Positions 1 through 7,100 of a stretch of DNA of 16,096 nt are shown piece after piece. The position numbers and the translations under genes are program-made. How positions within the stretch are numbered: position 1 is the first letter of the stretch; every line of letters starts with the position of its first letter. Source of the DNA: an uncultured Collinsella sp. (GTDB lineage: Bacteria; Actinomycetota; Coriobacteriia; Coriobacteriales; Coriobacteriaceae); NCBI GenBank assembly GCA_958428675.1, contig CAUAGV010000018.1:1-16096 (forward strand), in the 5' to 3' direction. The notes below the pieces were generated by a model that saw only the letters and a list, made by a program, of their open reading frames with translations, was not told the DNA's origin and made no database searches.

Positions 1-1
1 C

Positions 2-847
2 GAGGGCTGGGCGCCGGCGCGCGCGGACGGGCAGGTTGGTTTTCACGTACTGGTTACGGCCGGCGTGACGGGCAAGACGGGTATCGAGATGGAGGCCCTG
101 ACCGGCGCGAGCGCTGCGTGCCTTACGATCTATGACATGTGCAAAGCGGTCGATCGCGGCATGGAGATCGTCGACGTGCGCCTGCTGCACAAGGAGGGCG
201 GCCGCTCGGGTGTGTGGGATCGCGCAGAGCGTCAGGCCGCTGCCGTTGAGGCTGTGGCCGCTGACGGCGCCGCGCCCGCAAGCGCACCCGTCGCCGTCGC
301 GCCCGCAGCTCCGACACCGGCCGTCCCCGCGATCGCGTTTATCGGCTACCAAAACTCGGGCAAGACCACGCTCGTCGAGAAGGTCATAGCCGAGCTCACT
401 CGCCGCGGCCTGCGCGTGGGTTCGCTCAAGCATCATGGGCATCACGGCTTTGATATCGATGTGCCCGCTAAGGACACCTGGCGCCATCACCAAGCCGGAT
501 CCAAGCACGTGGGCCTTATCTGCGCCACGCGCTGGGCGGAGTACGCCGACACGCGCGAGGAGGACGAGATGCCCGCGCGCGAGCTGCTGTCGCGCTACAA
601 CGATGTCGACGTGGTAATCATTGAGGGCTACAAGGCCGAGGGCTTCGGCAACATCGTGGTCGCGCGCTCCGGTGTCGACCGTCTGCGCGGCAAGAGCTCA
701 CTCGACCTGGTCGATGGTCACACGCTGGCCCTTGCCTGCAATGAGGCCCTGGCACGCCAGGCCTTCGATGCCGGCTTTGCGACCCGAGCCATCAACATCA
801 ACGACGCCCGAGCCATCTGCGATCTCATCCAAGATCATCTGGCCTAA
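2..847 (+). CDS. moaC-mobB: MoaC-MobB fusion, molybdenum cofactor biosynthesis (5' truncated by window edge)
   Basis: The frame is open from base 2, so the gene begins outside the window. The first ~70 residues match the end of MoaC, cyclic pyranopterin monophosphate synthase, with the GKTGIEMEAL segment and TIYDMCKAVD at about 125-154. The Asp and Lys of YDMCK are the residues known as catalytic in this family. An Ala/Pro-rich linker (about 236-330) joins it to a MobB-like domain, a P-loop protein tied to guanylylation of molybdopterin. Its Walker A is GYQNSGKT at 344-367, followed by the family's LKHHGHHGFDIDVPAKDTWRH-type stretch (cut here to avoid length) and VVIIEGYK at about 610-634. 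MobB is more often separate or joined to MobA or MoeA. A GTG at 65 could start a short form, but it would break the MoaC domain, so I reject it. Both domain assignments come from motifs only. Confidence 0.88.
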   Translation, partial: EGWAPARADGQVGFHVLVTAGVTGKTGIEMEALTGASAACLTIYDMCKAVDRGMEIVDVRLLHKEGGRSGVWDRAERQAAAVEAVAADGAAPASAPVAVAPAAPTPAVPAIAFIGYQNSGKTTLVEKVIAELTRRGLRVGSLKHHGHHGFDIDVPAKDTWRHHQAGSKHVGLICATRWAEYADTREEDEMPARELLSRYNDVDVVIIEGYKAEGFGNIVVARSGVDRLRGKSSLDLVDGHTLALACNEALARQAFDAGFATRAININDARAICDLIQDHLA

Positions 848-886
848 AACCTGCCAAAAAGGGACAGGTTTGTTTTGGCAGGTTTT
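846..886 (+). terminator. Hairpin overlapping the moaC-mobB stop codon
   Basis: A perfect 14-bp inverted repeat, 846-859 with 873-886, encloses a 13-base loop and ends in a TTTT run within the right arm. The left arm begins inside the TAA stop codon. The loop holds GGGACAGG (861-868), which recurs in other hairpins of this window that have different stems. Likely an intrinsic terminator, probably active in both directions because the arms are A- and T-ended. Confidence 0.7.
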
Positions 887-905
887 ATCTTGGCAAACGT
901 CACTT

Positions 906-942
906 CCACCACAAAGGTGCCGGCACCTTTGTGGTGGTTTTT
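906..942 (+). repeat. Palindromic repeat B, copy 1 (terminator-like)
   Basis: A perfect 32-bp palindrome with no unpaired loop: arm CCACCACAAAGGTGCC at 906-921 is followed directly by its reverse complement at 922-937, then five T (938-942). Bases 922-948 are identical to 2505-2531 at copy 2. It forms a rho-independent terminator shape behind moaC-mobB and belongs to a family with further copies near 2488, 3450 and 12296. Confidence 0.8.
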
Positions 943-945
943 GCT

Positions 946-975
946 TTGGTAGATGGTTGGGACATGCCTTACAAT
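946..975 (+). promoter_or_regulatory. Candidate promoter of the MFS gene
   Basis: TTGGTA (946-951) and TACAAT (970-975) are separated by 18 bases. The -35 box lies at the right end of repeat B copy 1. A 7-bp inverted repeat, GGTAGAT (948-954) and ATCTACC (974-980), overlaps both boxes and could be an operator. Box matches are moderate, and no other good candidate was seen before the gene. Confidence 0.4.
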
Positions 976-1033
976 CTACCGAGTAGTTCATGACGGGCGA
1001 AAAACGGAGAGAAGGGTCCTGATGTGTCCTTAA

Positions 1034-1101
1034 TGTTTCATGCGGATAGATTGATTTGACAGACGGTGGCGAATGCTCGCCGTCCGCATTCGTATGAAAC
1101 A
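1034..1101 (+). promoter_or_regulatory. Inverted repeat in the MFS leader reaching the ribosome binding site
   Basis: TGTTTCAT (1034-1041) pairs with ATGAAACA (1094-1101), and GCGGA (1042-1046) pairs with TCCGC (1083-1087), leaving a 6-base bulge. A small inner hairpin, GGCGA/TCGCC, sits near 1068-1081. The right arm ends on the first base of the Shine-Dalgarno AAGGAG (1101-1106). It could be an operator or a translation-control hairpin. No known riboswitch class was recognised. Confidence 0.3.
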
Positions 1102-1111
1102 AGGAGTCTCC

Positions 1112-2392
1112 ATGCTTGTCTCTCTTTTCTCAAAGCCTCAATCATCGCTGTCCGTGCAGGCCAAGCGCCTGGTGGCGATGCGCTTTCTCATCTACACCGG
1201 GTTTCAGACCAGTTATTTTATCGGCGTCATCGGAACGCTTACCTATGCGGACGATGCCTCGGTCGTCGCGACATCGCTGGCCGTCCTGTTTATGAACGTT
1301 TTCGTGATCTTGGGATCCTTTGTGGGTGGCGCGGCGCTCGACGCCTGGGGTCCGCGCCGCCATTTCTTGCTGAGCATCGTCGGCGCTCTTGCAACTGGCA
1401 CGGCAATCATCGCCTTTGGCAGCACGACCGGAACAGTCCTTGCCGGTGCGATGCTCCTGGGCTTTGTGATGGGGTTCGCCCAGCCCATCGCCACATCCTA
1501 TCCAGCCTACCTCACCGATGATCCTGCCGAGCTCAAAGACATCAACTCCGCCATTGCCATGTTCTCAAACGTGAGTATCATCGTTGGCCCCACGCTGGGC
1601 GGCTTTGTCGCGGCGGCTGCGTCGTCGCGCGCGGTGTTCGTGCTTATGATGCTCTTTACCGTGCTGGCACTCATCGCCGGCTGGGGCTTTAGGCCGCAGA
1701 CCAGCCATGTCGCCGGGCATGCGGATGCCGATTCGGCAGAGGAAGGGGAGCGCGCGGGACAAAGCTCCAACCCCAGCGCATCCTCCCGCGCCACCTTCGC
1801 AGCCAGCATCAAGACAGTCTTCACCAACAGCGTCCTCGCCCTGCTGTTCTGCATTATCTTTCTTTCGAACTTTGGCTACGGAGCCTTCGATCCGCTGGAG
1901 TCGTTCTTCTACCGCGATGTCCTGCACGTCGGCGTTGAGTGGATGGGTTGGCTCTCGTCTGCCTCGGGCGTGGGCGCGGTGCTGGGTGCTGTGCTCGCGC
2001 TCCGCTTGCCGCCGCACCTGGTCAACCTCAAAACGCTGCTCGTGGCGCTCATGTCCGTGGGCCTGGGAAGTTTGCTCTATGTGGGAACGCCGCACGTGGG
2101 CGTAGCCCTCGTCGGCCAGATCGCCCTGGGCATAGCTTGGGGCGTCGTCAACCCGCTCCACAACACCATTGTGCAAACGACGGCTCCGCTCGAGCAGCTC
2201 GGTCGCGTCAATTCGGTCATGGGCTTTGGCAATATGTTCGCTGGCGTGGCCCCTCTGGCGGTTGCACCGTGGCTGGCGGCAACATTTGGCGTGCAGCAGA
2301 CGCTCATCGGGGCGGGCATGGTCGTGACGGCGGTTCCCGCGGCGTTGCTGCTATTTGGTCGTTGGCACTTGGATCGTGCCGCAAAGCAGTAA
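1112..2392 (+). CDS. Major facilitator superfamily exporter
   Basis: A 426-residue polytopic membrane protein whose hydrophobic segments fit about 12 membrane spans. The MFS loop 2-3 signature reads GGAALDAWGPRR at residues 72-83. A hydrophilic loop of about 35 residues, rich in Ala, Asp and Glu (about 195-230), separates the two six-helix halves. The segment with NSAIAMFSNVSIIVGPTLGG resembles helix 5 of drug:H+ antiporter/EntS-like members, so export of a small molecule is likely, but the substrate cannot be told. The ATG at 1112 is chosen because AAGGAG (1101-1106) stands five bases before it. In-frame ATGs at 1073 and 1094 lack such a site, and 1073 falls inside the leader hairpin. The gene stands alone, with terminator-like palindromes on both sides. 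Confidence 0.85.
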   Translation: MLVSLFSKPQSSLSVQAKRLVAMRFLIYTGFQTSYFIGVIGTLTYADDASVVATSLAVLFMNVFVILGSFVGGAALDAWGPRRHFLLSIVGALATGTAIIAFGSTTGTVLAGAMLLGFVMGFAQPIATSYPAYLTDDPAELKDINSAIAMFSNVSIIVGPTLGGFVAAAASSRAVFVLMMLFTVLALIAGWGFRPQTSHVAGHADADSAEEGERAGQSSNPSASSRATFAASIKTVFTNSVLALLFCIIFLSNFGYGAFDPLESFFYRDVLHVGVEWMGWLSSASGVGAVLGAVLALRLPPHLVNLKTLLVALMSVGLGSLLYVGTPHVGVALVGQIALGIAWGVVNPLHNTIVQTTAPLEQLGRVNSVMGFGNMFAGVAPLAVAPWLAATFGVQQTLIGAGMVVTAVPAALLLFGRWHLDRAAKQ

Positions 2393-2456
2393 AAACTATC
2401 ACAACATTCGATGAAAATCGCGATTTTGCCGAAAACGTCGAATGTTGTGATGGTTT
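2393..2456 (+). repeat. Palindromic repeat A, copy 1
   Basis: Begins directly after the MFS stop codon. The perfect arms ATCACAACATTCGA (2398-2411) and TCGAATGTTGTGAT (2438-2451) extend outward through one wobble pair to 2393/2456. Inside is a second perfect palindrome, AAAATCGCGATTTT (2414-2427). Almost the same unit returns at 12341-12405. A terminator role is possible, but the T run after it is short. Confidence 0.75.
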
Positions 2457-2487
2457 GCGTTCCGACCAGGCCACCCTTCGGGTTCGG

Positions 2488-2525
2488 CCACCACAAAGAG
2501 GCCAGGCACCTTTGTGGTGGTTTTT
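2488..2525 (+). repeat. Palindromic repeat B, copy 2 (terminator-like)
   Basis: Arms CCACCACAAAG (2488-2498) and CTTTGTGGTGG (2510-2520) enclose an 11-base loop, followed by TTTTT (2521-2525). The loop carries GGCCAGG. A small TTCG-type hairpin precedes it (about 2469-2488). Bases 2505-2531 are identical to copy 1. It probably ends MFS transcription. Confidence 0.78.
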
Positions 2526-2528
2526 GCT

Positions 2529-2559
2529 TTGACGGGCCGCGCCTGTGCCTTGGTATACC
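2529..2559 (+). promoter_or_regulatory. Candidate promoter of the HAD phosphatase gene
   Basis: TTGACG (2529-2534) follows the T tract of repeat B copy 2. TATACC (2554-2559) lies 19 bases further, within the palindrome TGGTATACCA (2551-2560). The spacing is slightly long. The repeat-derived TTTG supplies part of the -35 box, as at copy 1. Confidence 0.42.
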
Positions 2560-2614
2560 ATGTACGCCGTTTGCGAATACACCCCACACCGCCGCACAAC
2601 CCAGAAAGGCCCCC

Positions 2615-3436
2615 ATGGACACCACCTTCAGCCACATCAAAGCCGTGTTCTGCGATATCGACGGCACGCTGCTCACGAGCCGGCACACGGTGTCCCCGCG
2701 CACCGTGGCGGCGATCCGCGCCCTGCGCGAGCGTGGCGTGCTCTTTGGCCTGTGCACCGGGCGCGACGCCCATGCGACCGAGGCCATGTACGAGCTCTGG
2801 GGCATCGAAGGTCTGGTGGACGTGCTCGTGGGTTGCGGTGGCGCCGAGGTCATCGACCGCGCGCACGACATCAACGAGCTGAGCTATCCGCTGCCGGGCG
2901 AGACTATCGCGCGCATCTGCAAGCACATGGCGGACCTTCCGGCAACGCCCGTCTGTCCCCGAGACGGCGTGTTCTACGTGCCCGAGAGCAACGCGTGCGT
3001 CGAGCACCTGTCCCGCGTCGACGGCGTGCCCTACCAGGTGGTCGATTTTGCCGAGTTTTTGCGCGAGCCGCAGCCCAAGGTGATGTTTACCATGGCGCCC
3101 GAGGTAATGCCGCGGGTGATTGAGCGGGCGTCGACGTTTGCCGATAACACTGTTAAGGCGGCGGCTCTGCAAACCACGCAGCGGCTCTACGAGTTCATGG
3201 ATCCGCGCGTGTCCAAGACGCGCGGCCTTGTGCGCGTGGCGGAGCTCAACGACATGGAGCTCCAGGACATCTGCGTGTTTGGCGATGCCGATAACGACAC
3301 CTGCATGGTGGCTGACGCCGGCGTGGGCGTGGCCATGGCAAACGGCAGCGATGCCACCCGTGCCGCCGCCGACTTTGTAACCGCCAGCAACGACAAAGAC
3401 GGCATCGCGATCTTTATCGAGGAACATCTGCTGTAG
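2615..3436 (+). CDS. Cof-type HAD-IIB family phosphatase
   Basis: A 273-residue cytosolic protein of usual length for the Cof/YbiV-like HAD-IIB group, Mg-dependent phosphatases that act on sugar phosphates or similar metabolites. Motif I is FCDIDGTLL with Asp14 (nucleophile) and Asp16. Motif II is CTGRD with Thr48. Motif III Lys is Lys201 in VSKTRGL. Motif IV is FGDADND with Asp224 and Asp228. The central segment (about 85-185) fits the type IIB cap. The ATG at 2615 is chosen because AGAAAGG (2603-2609) precedes it by five bases and motif I falls at the normal distance from the start. Upstream in-frame codons run into repeats A and B, so a longer form is unlikely. The substrate cannot be read from sequence. 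The gene looks monocistronic. Confidence 0.9.
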   Translation: MDTTFSHIKAVFCDIDGTLLTSRHTVSPRTVAAIRALRERGVLFGLCTGRDAHATEAMYELWGIEGLVDVLVGCGGAEVIDRAHDINELSYPLPGETIARICKHMADLPATPVCPRDGVFYVPESNACVEHLSRVDGVPYQVVDFAEFLREPQPKVMFTMAPEVMPRVIERASTFADNTVKAAALQTTQRLYEFMDPRVSKTRGLVRVAELNDMELQDICVFGDADNDTCMVADAGVGVAMANGSDATRAAADFVTASNDKDGIAIFIEEHLL

Positions 3437-3449
3437 CGCTGGGGGAGAA

Positions 3450-3483
3450 CCACCACAGAAGGGGGCAGGCTCCTTTGCGGTGG
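3450..3483 (+). repeat. Palindromic repeat B, copy 3 (decayed)
   Basis: CCACCACAGAAGG (3450-3462) faces CCTTTGCGGTGG (3472-3483), with GGGGGCAGG between and just beside the arms. Two or more mismatches interrupt the stem and no T tract follows, so this copy looks worn and may be a poor terminator. It sits 13 bases after the HAD stop codon. Confidence 0.65.
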
Positions 3484-3631
3484 CCTCAGGCGATTTGGGC
3501 GAATTGATACCTAAGATCTGTGGGAAAATTCAAATATTGTTGTCTGAACATCATGCTTCTAGCCACCGATGGGTTTAAGATATTCTCATCAATTTGGTAG
3601 GATATTCATCCCGGTTAACGATCTACCGCTC

Positions 3632-3650
3632 ACGGTCGATTTTCGACCGT
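3632..3650. repeat. Inverted repeat in the pilus upstream region
   Basis: ACGGTCGA (3632-3639) and TCGACCGT (3643-3650) form a perfect 8-bp stem around TTT. No T tract follows. It could be an operator or the end of an upstream transcript. Confidence 0.45.
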
Positions 3651-3822
3651 TCACAGGATGTTCGCTCTTGAGCAAAATGTTGTGCAAATAAAACTAATGC
3701 CATTAAAAAATAATAGGCAACTAAATTACCAGCAGAAACAAAAAATAGATAGCGAATAAACGAAGGTAAATCTGAGTAAATGTCAAGAGAATTGAGAACT
3801 CGCTACAAAAATGTCGGTTTTG

Positions 3823-3852
3823 TTGCTCAGATGTTTAAACAATCGTTATAAT
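3823..3852 (+). promoter_or_regulatory. Likely promoter of the pilus locus
   Basis: A consensus -10 box, TATAAT, lies at 3847-3852. The best -35 is weak, TTGCTC at 3823-3828 with 18-base spacing, which would fit a promoter that needs an activator. A start near 3859 would give a leader of about 83 bases. Confidence 0.55.
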
Positions 3853-3867
3853 TGCATTACTAAACGA

Positions 3868-3886
3868 GCGCAATTACAGATTGCGC
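3868..3886 (+). promoter_or_regulatory. Leader hairpin just after the pilus promoter
   Basis: GCGCAAT (3868-3874) and ATTGCGC (3880-3886) pair perfectly around a 5-base loop, close to the predicted transcription start. It may be an operator or a 5' stabilising hairpin. Confidence 0.4.
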
Positions 3887-3919
3887 AGATACGTTTGATG
3901 GTGAAAGAGCAAGATCGCG

Positions 3920-3937
3920 GTCTCTTGGGGAGGAGAC
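3920..3937 (+). promoter_or_regulatory. Strong ribosome binding site of the adhesin, inside a small hairpin
   Basis: GGGGAGGAG (3927-3935) lies six bases before the ATG at 3942 and decides that start. GTCTC (3920-3924) can pair with GAGAC (3933-3937), which would hide part of the site. The 5-bp stem is short, so a control role is only possible. Confidence 0.5.
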
Positions 3938-3941
3938 ATCG

Positions 3942-4136
3942 ATGAAAGCGAATTCGGACAAATCTAAGCAGAGTAATAAAGCGACGCGCCGTGTACTGGC
4001 AGGCGTTTTGTGCGGAGCCTCCGTTTTGAGTCTGGTACTGTCGCTCGTCATGCCTCCGATCTCGCAGGCCATCGCCAACGATGCCCAGACGGTTCCTACC
4101 GAGGAAACTGTGATGGGGGGGGGGTTCCTCAAGTGA
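3942..4136 (+). CDS. Adhesin N-terminal segment: signal peptide, frame ends after the G10 tract
   Basis: In the frame as sequenced this yields 64 residues ending MGGGFLK. Residues 1-17 are polar and basic, 18-37 hydrophobic, and SQAIA (41-45) is a good signal peptidase site, so the product is directed to export. The start is supported by GGGGAGGAG six bases upstream. Translation runs through ten G at 4115-4124 and stops at TGA 4134-4136. With one G fewer, the frame passes into the open frame from 4126 to 7266 and gives a 1107-residue protein. I therefore read this as the 5' part of the large adhesin gene in its OFF state, not as a separate small gene. A sequencing error in the homopolymer is the main alternative. 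Confidence 0.85.
   Translation: MKANSDKSKQSNKATRRVLAGVLCGASVLSLVLSLVMPPISQAIANDAQTVPTEETVMGGGFLK
4115..4124 (+). repeat. Ten-base poly-G tract, candidate phase-variation switch
   Basis: Ten consecutive G, the only homopolymer of this size in the window. Nine or twelve G would join the signal-peptide frame to the long adhesin frame (reading MGGGSSSESAAVD). Ten stops at 4136, and eleven stops at a TAG just beyond (about 4148-4150). Such tracts are known to change length by slipped-strand mispairing. Confidence 0.85.
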
Positions 4137-7100
4137 GTCCGCTGCTGTAGATAACACCAGCGAGGACGCCGAAAACCAGAATAGTGACGAGACCGATGCC
4201 GGCGAGGCTGGCTCTTCAAATAGTGCTGAGCAGGCTCAGAGTGCGAATGCGGCTTCAGCGAGAGCGACGGCCACCGTGGGGCCGGGTATTTACGTTCCCA
4301 CGTCTATCGGTATCGGCACGAATATCGGTTCCTCCACCCCCGATCCCGGCGTTGCCACATTCGTTGGAAGGGACATGTACGTAGGAGGCAAGCCTGCGGA
4401 CCCCTCCTACCTCACACGCGACAACGTTGCAGGTTCATATGCCGTCGAGGCCGAGGGCCTTACCGTCGTGCAGGGTAAGCTTGCGCTCAATCCCCTCAAG
4501 GAGAGCTGGCCTTACACGGATGGTAATAACAATACGTCTGGCGCGGGATTTCGCTTCGGTACCGTTGGCTTTGGTGCGCAGTTTCGTCCTTCTGCGGGCA
4601 GCGTCGTTCTTGCGGTCGCGGGCTTGAGTAACGCGACCTCTATCAAAGAAATCCAGGTTGGTACAAGCGAGCCCGCATCGGCTTCCGTTGGCGCGTGGAA
4701 CAAGGGTGCCTGGGTTGGTAGGCAAAAGAGCTCACATAACGCTGAAGCCATTGGCTACGACTATACCGCGGCAATCGCGGGAAACCGTACAACCTGGATG
4801 AACAACGCCGATCGCCAGTCTGTCGTGAAGATGCAGGGCGACTGGTCTGACGATGGCCTGTTCACGGGCAACGATGATGGCGCGAGCATCATGTCGAGCA
4901 TCAACGGTAAGAATTACACCAATTTCCTGGATTCCGAAGTAAAGGCGAAGATCTCCACGCCCCTCGCAAAGCTTAAACCCACCGGGAGTTGTACGGTCGA
5001 TGTTGCCGAGGAGAATTCCAACTACACCATTGCAAAGTACAACAAAGACAGTAGGGCGACGTACGGCCTCAAGTTCGACAACTCCATTAAGAAGTTTAAC
5101 CGCAAGACGAGTTACACCGATGTAACCGGCAACAGCGTTTCCGGCGAGGTGACCCTTGTCAACAACGAGAAGCTCATCACGTTTACCGGCGATGCGGACG
5201 ATAGCGGCAAGGGTTCTTCGCTTCAAGTCTTTAACCTGAAGGCGTCGGATCTTACCAACTCCTATAAAGGCACGATCTACCGTGGCGTGGACTTCAGCTT
5301 CAATAAAATACCCGTGGGCGCCTCCGTGGTCGTCAACATCATCGATGAAGAGGGGACCCCGGTTGAGTTCAACACCGGCTGGCGCTTCTGGTGGAATGGT
5401 GAGGAAATCTCCCGTGGGTACGAGAGCGGTAGCAACGACAAGACTAAGTCTGAGTACTCCATTGCCGCCCAGAGCATCCTGTGGAATTTCGCAACGGCCA
5501 AGCAGGTCACCATCCGAGGTGGTATGGCCCTTGAGGGCATTGGTGGTGACGGGAAGTGGACAGACGACGACCCGGCAGCCGCCATGTTGGGCAGTATCGT
5601 TGTTCCCAACGGCAGCTTCGAGGATCACGTGACCACCAACGGGCGTGTTTATGTTGGCGATGACTTCCAGATGTACAACCCCACGGTCGCGTGGAATTTC
5701 GGGGATATCGAGGGTGACTCGGCTTCCGTCATCGATATGGATCAGGAGCGCCACAACTTCCCATGGTCCGGTACTTACACGCCCGACGGGTCTGCGGTTG
5801 CGTGGGGCAAGGTTGACGCTGCAGACGACACCACACCGCTCGCAGGTTCTGAGTGGGCGATTTACGCGAGCAAAAATGATGCGGAGAACGGTTGGGACCG
5901 CATCGTCTCTATTGTGGATAACGGCACGAATGACTCCGATTCTACCGTTGGCACCATTCAGTACGACTACCTGAACCAAAAGGCCACCATTGGCGACACG
6001 AGCGACACGAACTACTTCACGTACTACATTCGCGAGGTCAAGGCGCCGGAGGGCTACCAGAAGTCAGACACCATCTACTACGCCACTATGAACAATACTG
6101 GCGAGAAGCCGAACTATGTTCAGGGTTATGTGGATGAGAACGGGAACAACGTTTCGTTCGAGAATAACCCCAAAGGTGCCATTCCCAACACCAAGATTAT
6201 TACCGGTACGGTGTCTTGGACTAAGGTTGAGGAAGGAGACAAGGGATACACTCCTTTGGCTGGTTCCGAGTGGAAGCTTGCGAAACTGGGTGCCGATGGT
6301 ACGACCGCGGCGCAGTCTTGGACCGTGAGCGATCAGTCGGTTTCGAGCGAAACCACTTGGGCCGATACCGACGACACGAATGGCAAGTTCACATTGGCCG
6401 GTCTGCTGCCGGGCACGTACACGCTCACGGAGACCCAGGCTCCGTTTGGCTACGAACTGAACAAGAACACCTACAAGTTCACGGTGGACAGCACAAACGG
6501 CTCCATTACGTGGAAAGAGAACGAGCGGCCGAGCATCGTTAGTGGCACTACGTACATCTCCGACAAGTGCAGCGCTACGTCCGTGAAGATCCCGGTGACC
6601 AAATCCGTTCGCAATACGGACTGGCCGAAGGACGACGAAGGCAGCTATGTGCCGTTCGAGTTCAGCATTGTGGCTACGGGTGACTATGCAGCCAAAGCCC
6701 CCATGCCCGAAGCGCCCAAGATTTCTGTTGCCCCAAAGGCAGGGGAGACCGATGCCGCCAAGCTCAACAACATCACGGCGACCTTTGGCGCCATGACGTT
6801 CAACAAGTCGCACCTGTCCACTGAAGCAGGCACCAATAAAGATTACGCCAAGACCTACACCTACACGGTGAAGGAGGTCGCGCCTACCACCGGTGCCATC
6901 GATAAGCTCCGCTACTCCAAGGCCGAGTACCAGGTTGCCGTCACGGTGAAGGCCGTCATGAATGAGACCACTGGCAAGTACACCGGTCTTACCACCTCTA
7001 CCACCGTTACGCAGATGAAGGACGACATGGGCAACACCCTTGGCAAGAACGGGCAGGGCGTCGCGGTTCAAACCTCCGCCGGTGCGGACCCAACCATCAT

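Larger units (their letters stand above)
3484..3941. other. AT-rich intergenic region upstream of the pilus locus
   Basis: No gene is supported here. The stretch is plainly richer in A and T than its GC-rich neighbours, especially 3520-3600 and 3690-3860. It holds a direct repeat GATATTC (3579-3585 and 3601-3607) with 22-base spacing, a hairpin at 3632-3650, a strong -10 box at 3847-3852 and a hairpin at 3868-3886. The composition suggests acquired DNA or a regulated promoter region. Confidence 0.6.

Noticed and set aside
1073..1111. Upstream ATG start for the MFS gene
   Set aside because: No ribosome site stands before 1073. AAGGAG fits the ATG at 1112 and the extra residues are not part of the transporter fold.
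2411..2614. Extended start for the HAD phosphatase
   Set aside because: The extension is translated repeat A and B sequence. The ATG at 2615 has its own site and normal motif spacing.
3437..3941. Search for tRNA, CRISPR or transposase remnants in the AT-rich gap and the rest of the window
   Set aside because: No cloverleaf, no regularly spaced direct repeats and no transposase motifs were found on either strand.
4276..4278. GTG as independent start of the adhesin body
   Set aside because: No convincing ribosome site, and the product would lack the signal peptide that a sorting-signal protein needs.
4732..5979. Minus-strand open frame inside the adhesin
   Set aside because: It is opposite a clear multi-domain surface protein and has no supporting features of its own.
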